The translations under genes were made by a program, and so were the position numbers. DNA of 64,000 nt from Nematostella vectensis (lineage: Eukaryota > Cnidaria > Anthozoa > Actiniaria > Edwardsiidae): assembly GCF_932526225.1 (NCBI RefSeq), contig NC_064039.1, positions 7,267,001 to 7,331,000 on the forward strand, read 5' to 3'. Below the pieces are notes generated by a model. It saw only the letters and a program-made list of their open reading frames with translations, ran no database searches and was not told the DNA's origin. Below are positions 56,838 through 64,000 of this stretch, one piece after another. The first letter of the stretch is position 1. The number at the start of each line of letters is the position of its first letter.

Positions 56838-56946
56838 GAACACCCTTTGCCTGTTCAGATTGTATTTTGTCCAGAACACCCTTTGCCTGTTCAGATTGTA
56901 TTTTGTCCAGAACACCCTTTGCCTGTTCAGATTGTATTTTGTCCAG
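56838..56946. repeat. 36-bp tandem triplication inside the DIRS element
   Basis: Three perfect units of gaacaccctttgcctgttca plus gattgtattttgtcca. On the coding strand it repeats the peptide DKIQSEQAKGVL three times without a frame break, so it arose within a reading frame after or during decay. Confidence 0.9.
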
Positions 56947-58504
56947 ACATTTGGGAATCAGGCTAAATGGAGGGAAAGCATAAAAGTACTCATTTTCCCA
57001 CGAAAAACTGAACGCATCAGTGACAACAGCCAGTGGGTCAGGTTTCCATGAAGCATACCTAGGTAATTGTGTGTTGATATTAGATGCAAAAAGATCAATA
57101 GACAAAGGAGAGAATACAGCACACAGTTTTTGAAAAATGTGTGGGTTGAGCTTCCACTCGTGATCAGAGTGGTGGTTCCTAGATAATTTATCTGCAATGA
57201 CATTAGTGGACCGAGGTATGTGAATAGCAGATAACCACACCCTTCTGGGAATGCATCACTGCCAAATCTTTTTGGCCACTGTGTCACAGGTTACCGACCT
57301 GCTACCCCCATGTGATTAACATAGGACACTGCTGTTACATTATCCAGCTCAAAACGAAGATGGACATTAATCATTGCACTGCAAAAAATAGTTAAGCAAA
57401 TGTACACCACATAAAGTTCTCTTACATTAATATGTAGAGAAGCTTGCTTTCGAGTCCAAAGACCCTGAGACTGCAATGAAGTATCTGTTGTACAATTGAC
57501 GCTCCAGCCACTGTCACACGCGTCAGTCTGAAAAGTACAAGTGATTGCAGGATGTCTAATGATACGGTGAGCATCCATAACATTGTCGTACCACCATCGC
57601 AAGTCTTCCTTTGCACAGAGAGAGTCAGAGAGAGTCAAAATCCCTTCATAACCACCATGATTATTTGCTAAAGCCTGGATTTTGATACGTTCCAAGTCAC
57701 GATAGTGTAACTTGCCAAACTCTATACCAGGTGGAGATGATACAATCTTGCCAATTACTTGTGCAATAAAGCGTATAGTAAAAGACTCTCCAGCAAGAGC
57801 CTGTGAACAGAGTGATTTCAATTTCTTTTTCTTCTGTTGAGAAAGAGTCACGCTCATGGTGATAGAATTAATAATGAAGCCCAAGAAGGTGATTTCCTGA
57901 GTAGGCATAAGGACACACTTGTCTGGGTGTACATGAAAACCAAGCTACAGAAGAAGCTCAATTGTTTCCTTGAGGTTATTCAAACATTCAGCTATATCAT
58001 CCCCTTGTAAGTAAAAATCATCTATATACCCACTAATGACATGGTCCTTCTGTCTTATAGTGGCTAAGACTGGCTTAATCACCTTAGTAAAAATCCTAGG
58101 TGATTAACTGGTTAATCCCATTGGCAAAGCCCTGAACTCATAAAGTTGCCCATTCCATGAAATTTCAAGAATTTCCTATGTTCTGGGGCAACAGGGATTG
58201 TATAATATGCATGCTTAAGGTCAAGTGAAGCTATGTATGCTCCAGGTATGATCAAATTGAGGACTGTGTTCAAAGTGTCCATCTTAAAGTGTCTGAAAAG
58301 AACAGCCTTGTTACAATGTTTGTAATTGAAAATTAATCTATACGAGCCATCTGGTTTAGGGACAACAAAAATAGGAGAAATACATTCCCCAAACTCATGC
58401 ACTGATTCTACTACACCAAGTGTAAATAAATTATTAACTTCAGAGTCAATGATTGATTCCTGCTGAAAATTGACTGCCATTGATTGATATGCATTTCAAG
58501 ATGG

Positions 58505-58620
58505 TGGTGGATTGAAAAAGCGCCCTGGTGGGTATCGGGCAAACTCGCCACCATAGCCAACTCGCCACCAACCAACTCGCCACCACCAATGTTCATCTCG
58601 CCACAAATAAAGAATCATCT
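58505..58620. repeat. Short CTCGCCACC repeat at the DIRS truncation point
   Basis: Several copies of actcgccacca occur immediately beyond the end of DIRS homology, probably a different repeat into which, or beside which, the element was truncated. Confidence 0.5.
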
Positions 58621-58629
58621 GTACCACGT

Positions 58630-61080
58630 GACCAGGTAGAAAGAGCCACAGCAATCCCCATAAACTGGCACATTTGTTAAAGAGTCGTAAAGGCGTCCGT
58701 TGTCGATTTATATAATAGCAAATGATCCGATTAAGGTAATTAACTCCTGAGGATGCAGAAATTGGCTTGCTTTAAATTCCCTACCAAATGCCTACATTTA
58801 TTAATTTACTATAAGCTAGTTGTTTATTTGTTTGTTCAATCACTTTCACCATATATCATATAAATAAACCTAATATATGTATCGAACTATAAATTTGACT
58901 AAAGTAGTATATAAAATATAAAAAAAATATCAATAAATTTAACACCGAGAAGTATGTATGTTGGGGTCGCACAACAGAGGGAAGCTCCAACCAAGTGGGC
59001 CCTAAAAATAATGTTTAAAAAGAAAGATCGATAGTTGAATTGATAATTGAATTGCGCAAGCGCAAGAAACTCAAGCAAAATTGCGTTCTCTTGCGCTTAT
59101 GTTCTAGTGAGAATCGGAAAACTACGTGCGTTCCGCTTGCGCTAACGTCCAAGTGAAAACCAACCTTAAGAATACAAAAAATTGTAAGCTACATAAAATT
59201 ATCATTCTATATAAAAACATTTATACATGATATGTAACTGCCACCTACGCCATCTTACATCCATGCCAGAACGAGCAAAAATGTCCTGCATCTCAAAGAT
59301 TTCAAACAAAAACGTTATGCAGCATTTCCTGTTAGGGACCAATTAGTCTAATTTGGCATTTATGGCAAAGGCCTTTATGTCGGGCGGTAGTCTAGTTCTA
59401 ATACAAAGCATTGCCTTGATTATGGGGGGCGCATGCCCCTATGCCACACCCCTTAACATGCTTGCTGTTTGTTCATAAAGAGCTCCCACAGAATGGGTTG
59501 TTACTGGGGGAAAGAAATGCTCCCAGACCCCCAACCCAAACTGGGTATTTAATTTTTAAAAAACATGCTAGAATTGGAAAGTTTAAGCTTGCAATACCAC
59601 CTCCCCTCCCCTCTCCGCTTGCGAGGAAGTGACTGAAATATACCCAGGATAAAATAAGAAGATTTTCTACTGAAAAAATTTGTATAGTTATGCACTTGTA
59701 TAGTTATGCCAGTAGCGTACGAAACCTATAGGACTGCCACTGTCGTTCAGTGCCACGCGACGACTGAAGTCCTATTTAGATCGAGGATGACAGAGGAAGT
59801 CTGACGCACTGACGCCAATTTCAAACCCAAAAGCGGGAGCTATGAAATCTTCACGGGGATGCGGGATGAGGGGGCACATCCTCATTCAGCTTCTGAATGC
59901 TTTGACTGCAACTTGTTAAAATCCTGCGTACGCCCCTGTTTGCAACGGAGGCGAGTAAAATCAGCAATTGCTTCTACCCATTTCGATTAGTAATTTTCAG
60001 TTTCTACCCCGCACCCCCACCCTCTCTTGCTTTACCTTTTTATCCCTTCTCTCCTATCCATTTTCCACCTGTTCCGCATTCTCGTTTTCCATTTTAATCC
60101 CCCTTTTTTGTTTTCGTAAGGGGAATTTGTTGACAGTCACTCGTCACCTGTGATCATTGGTCTAGAATGACTGATTAAATGTTTTCCTTTATTATATTTT
60201 TATCATCCAATTAACCGAGGGAAGATTACTTAATTTTCAGATATTTTTCTAACTTTAAAGTCAAATATTTTTATAGGATATACGTCAATAAACAATATGG
60301 TGTACTCATTCATCTTTTGAGATTTGAACATCTTTGATCGAAGACCTATATTCTGGCAAAATAACACCGGTCTTCATTTATAACAAATTAAAAACCTAAC
60401 AAACCATGTGAAAAAAGCAGGAAAACCGGGCATTTAACTTTGATGGCCATTTAATTTTCGTCCTCATGCCATGAGAAACTGGAGATCATAAGATCATATT
60501 CGTTTAAGAAAACACAGGTCTATCATATTGTATTCGAAGCTTATGCTTATGCTCTCTTGATTCGAAGTTATATTGATCCCACGAGCGACGCGTATTTCTT
60601 TGAACTAATTCCAAATAATTTTCCTCAATTTGTCAAGTAATCAGTTAGTAGGAGATTTTGCTTGTGCTATTAAGCTCAGCTCAAACTGAAATGTATCTGA
60701 TGCGAAATACATCTTCCTCGGCGTAAGACTAACGTTGCGTCGAACGAAAATCATTTTCTAAATATTTTTCCTCGTTTCGCTGGAAATCTAAATCACCTGG
60801 AAGCAGCTGGTGGAGATAATGAAGTCACTACTAAAAGGAAACTAAACGGCACCAAAACATTATGGATTATTAATAATGACAGAACTAAATGACGAAGCTG
60901 ATGGAAGTTCAAAGCTGTAAACTTGGCCTTTAAACACTGGGAAAATTGTCCTTGACGTGATGGCGAGGATTAAGTGTCCCTGTGAGAGATGAGGTCTGTT
61001 TTCGTTGAGTTATTGTGCTTGATAACGGGAGAATAAGGAATTAGGCTGCACCGATACGCGTGATTACGACATGCAGGGAT
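58630..61080. other. Gene-poor stretch
   Basis: No supported gene. A short tandem of tgtatagttatgc at 59683-59710 and pyrimidine-rich sequence at 60000-60110 are visible. A ggggggcgcatgcccc patch at 59420-59450 resembles the C/G-tract repeats elsewhere. Confidence 0.3.
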
Positions 61081-61084
61081 TCTT

Positions 61085-61202
61085 TTCTATAAAATATCAA
61101 AGAATAGGGGTAATTTATTGGCGAATCTTCGAGTCCCATCGCATTTGACACAAGTTGGGTGAGTTGAGATCACCGGGCGGATTACCGCAAGTGGGATATT
61201 TG
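61085..61202 (+). promoter_or_regulatory. Possible TATA promoter with a non-coding first exon
   Basis: A TATA-like tctataaaatatc at about 61086 is followed by non-AT-rich sequence ending in a strong donor (tttg|gtaagttttt, donor at 61203). This arrangement could be the first exon of a plus-strand gene extending beyond the window. No coding sequence follows that I can support. Confidence 0.18.
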
Positions 61203-61209
61203 GTAAGTT

Positions 61210-63570
61210 TTTTTTCTATAGTGTTTTTTTTTAATTCAGGAAAATATAACATCGTTTGATATATACCACCAGTCCATACATTCATGCCTTTGTTCCAAAT
61301 GTAGCGCTTTGTATTAGTGTCTATATGTAAAAATTTTTCACATCTGTATGATAATAAAAAAAAGGCAATTTAATTCTCGTGCGTTGGAAAGTCGCTCGTC
61401 AGTATACGTAATAAGTAAGACTTAGTTATGTTCATATTCAATGTAAAGACCAACAGTTTTACACTTGAAGAAGGCCCTTTGTGAACCTGATTGTGATCTC
61501 AACAAGGCCATTAACATATCGATGCACATGAAGTACTTTTAAGTGTATGCCTGAATAAGGCAAAGATATTTTTAAAAAATGTCCCCTTTTTTATTTTACC
61601 ACAATTTTTTTACCTGTCCTCATAAACTCATTCTATCATATAAAACGCTACCAACGTCAGAGGTCAATCGACAAAGGTTGACTAAATTAGTGTTATAATA
61701 ATCCCAGCGCCAGCAGCGGCCAGCATGGCACGGGGAGGGGTGGGGGGGAGTCCGATAAAAACAGACGGGGGTGATATCGTCAGCAAAATCAATTCTAGAC
61801 CTAGGGATAGCACTTTGGTTTTGGTCAACAGAAATTCTTACTCCTAAGAGATGGCTAATTGGGTGTAGTGGAAGAAATTTTTAACCCTTAGGCATAGACT
61901 CGGAAAAACCGTTAAATACCCCCTAAGGACTACCGGTGGACTGGTCCCTCGCAACCTTGACTTGTATGCATCACCATCATTACCAGCTGTTTTTGTCAGC
62001 AGATGGCAGGTACTCTAATGTACGGTGCTGTAGGTCGAGTACAACATCTATACGCGTTTACCCTCTCACTGTGTCGACTACAAGTTGACAGCCTGATTTA
62101 GTTTAGTTTTTGCTTGAGTAAATTTTGGTCAAATTTCTCAAACGATAAACTGCTTGGCGTCCTGACCTACTGCACATTGTCCCTATTTTTCTGGCATCTG
62201 TCCTCGTTAACCCTTCAGTTATTTCAGATGCCAGTACCCCTTAAATATATAAATTGTATCTTAAAAAGAAAGTATGTAAGCTTAGGTGTAGGTAAAAAAA
62301 AGGTTGTTGTTGGCCGCCAAGGTGGGGAAGTTTGTTATTGAGGGTTCTTTAAAATACTTTATTTTTATTTATGACTGTACACCCCCTCTCAGCGAATCCT
62401 GGTACGTGTCTGCCTACTTGATGGTAATCACCATAGATTATCTCAGAAAGATAATTAGAGAAATCTTTTTGATCTTTTGTTCCTTTCGCGTTTGATTAAA
62501 GTACTTAACCTTTTTCAGACAAGACCTTTGAGGGTTATCTGTGACTTGGGGAGGCCTTAATCGTGTCATTACTTCTGAACTTCCGTCATCATCGATCCGC
62601 CATTTGAATCTGCATATTAAATTTCAGGGTTTATGGTTTTTCTTGATAATAAAACCATAAATTCTGATAACAAAATGACTTCAGGATGCAAGTAATACTT
62701 CTCAAAAATGTGTAATGCATAAGTATATGTGTTTAAAATGTCGCCCATTTTAATCGACGGGCTGTACAATTTCTTTGCCTGAAATCATCAGATTGAAGAG
62801 TTTGTGGTATTTTGTATAGAAAACCCCAAAACAAGTTGTGTGAAAGCACTTTGGAAAATTTGGTGCGAAATATTTAAATGAACAATTCGCCATACTATAC
62901 GTACACATATTACATTTTGTTGGAAATAAAAATCTTCGATAACTCAAGTGATAAAACGTAATAAATAATCAAACTACACAAGATCCACTGACACTGCATC
63001 ATTTATTCATCATTGCATTCCTTCATCTAAAATTATGGATCTAGTGTCATAACTGTGCTAGTCAACGCTGACATAGTTATAAAAACAAAGATTAAACAAA
63101 TGCAGAGATCGTTAAAGATGTGACAGTTAAATATTCCGCTATATCGAGGAAATATTCCAGTTTAATTTAATAGAAGGATTCTAAACATCGTTAACGTATA
63201 CTCCCACTATTCTACGATACATTCTGGTTCTTTAGGGACATGTTTTCTCAAAGATGTTTTCTTTTCTTTTTTGGGGGGATTTTGATCTTGGGTTTTGGAA
63301 ATATAAAAGGTTGATGTCTCTCGTGCCCTCGTTCAATCCTAATATCCTTAATCAGGATCTATTTATAGAAAATAAGAAAAAAGGAGCGATTTCGGTTACT
63401 CTTTCATTTGGTATATGCTCCTCCCGTTAAATTAACAAGATAATATGAGGACTGCTTGGGAATGCTTAATTGTAGATGATTATGTATTTCAAAAGAACCA
63501 TTCTTTTCATGGCTTTTATGTTTTCAAATTTTGTTTTTTCAACCTAATGGATCACCTTTCATAAATTGTT
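61210..63570. other. Gene-poor stretch, right end
   Basis: AT-rich with no supported exon. Open frames at 62114-62495 lack recognised domains. Confidence 0.3.
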
Positions 63571-63573
63571 TAA

Positions 63574-63804
63574 TTAATCGTTGTTTATCCTAAATATGCT
63601 TTTTTTTATGTCGAGTCTTCTCTGTGAATCAAGCCAAAAGGGTGCCTCTCGATCCACAACATTCAAAGATTTTTGTACACTTTTGTGAAACTGCGCAAGC
63701 CAAGCCAGCCGTCTACGATTATCAAACATCTTAATTCGTCCCCTCCTAGGAAATGCATATTTTATATATGTTTGTATTTGCGGTCTCAAGTTTCGAGCAA
63801 ACAT
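63574..63804 (-). CDS. Small basic open frame, unrecognised
   Basis: A 76-codon ATG-to-stop frame encodes a strongly basic peptide with Arg-rich clusters (FPRRGRIKMFDNRRR) and several aromatic residues. Composition is more protein-like than neighbouring frames, but no family, signal peptide or splice context is recognised. It may be chance or a fragment of a decayed element. Confidence 0.15.
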   Translation of the reverse strand: MFARNLRPQIQTYIKYAFPRRGRIKMFDNRRRLAWLAQFHKSVQKSLNVVDREAPFWLDSQRRLDIKKSIFRINND

Positions 63805-64000
63805 GATTAGCGGATTTGCTCTCCATGCGGCGTTATTCCTACGATGAACTTTTTTCGCTAATCAATTAAAATAGTACGACCCGCCAAATTTAACAGCACT
63901 TAAGTTTCCAAATTATCTTATCACTCAATTTTAGGTTAATAAATTCCTGCGACACACACGGAAAACATCACTTTAATCAGCTAATTTCAAAAAAAGATTA

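Larger units (their letters stand above)
55258..58500 (-). mobile_element. DIRS-type tyrosine-recombinase retrotransposon, 5'-truncated and decayed
   Basis: Read on the minus strand: reverse transcriptase (58480-57910, with VVPKPDGSYRLIFNYKHCN and the YIDD catalytic motif near 58030), RNase H (about 57610-57290, with FQTDACDSGWSV and the later FELDNVTAVSYVNH), a linker region (57240-56830), then a tyrosine recombinase (56824-55745) whose C-terminal part has HSTRHAA and a terminal FHYKHV tyrosine. The order RT-RNase H-YR, with no integrase or protease, defines DIRS. In-frame stops and frameshifts (around 58110, 57950, 56445 and 56190) make it inactive. The upstream gag and 5' terminus are missing, the homology ending at about 58500. 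Confidence 0.9.

Noticed and set aside
58411-58596. Open frame overlapping the start of the DIRS reverse transcriptase
   Set aside because: It is an out-of-frame shadow of the RT coding sequence running into the adjacent CTCGCCACC repeat.

Overview
The window looks like nuclear DNA of an anthozoan cnidarian, most likely a sea anemone of the Nematostella type. This is an inference from AT-rich, intron-rich genes, a secreted ShKT-domain gene, a DIRS-like retrotransposon and many short inverted-repeat elements. No species-level marker is visible. There are no bacterial-style operons, rRNA, tRNA or CRISPR arrays.

Four multi-exon genes can be rebuilt by hand, with splice phases that agree at every junction. 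(1) A plus-strand secreted cysteine-rich ShKT protein at 7816-13302 (6 exons, 213 aa), with a TATA promoter just upstream and a second, orphan copy of that promoter at 15174-15600. (2) A minus-strand soluble guanylate cyclase of the beta2/atypical type at 31938-19222 (8 exons, 762 aa), ending in a CaaX box. (3) A minus-strand myotrophin-like ankyrin protein at 39145-35663 (4 exons, 131 aa). (4) A minus-strand Cys-loop anion channel subunit of the GABA-A/glycine receptor type at 49183-43691 (7 exons, 437 aa).

Two decayed retroelements are present: a Ty3/gypsy-type element with a 3' LTR (40018-42506, plus strand) and a 5'-truncated DIRS-type tyrosine-recombinase element (58500-55258, minus strand). 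The window also holds at least six small inverted-repeat elements, two of them with convincing target-site duplications (9 bp and TTAA), and a repeat family present twice in opposite orientation.

The most unusual aspect is the intronic minisatellites. Two arrays (25737-26171 and 45645-46378) start inside an exon and reiterate the exon/5'-splice-site junction about 10 and 21 times. A third (48235-49095), beginning about 15-20 nt past a splice donor, is 41 units of 21 bp, 26 of them carrying an exact CArg-box sequence CCATATATGG. A fourth (22739-24056) is 19 nearly identical 69-bp units, each with a TATAAAAG and an inverted CCAAT motif. The long open frames across these arrays are by-products of unit lengths divisible by three.

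The two ends (1-7300 and 58600-64000) are largely gene-poor. At the left end there are weak traces of the 3' end of a gene (365-703 and 2662-2724). At the right end there is a possible promoter with a first exon near 61085-61202.
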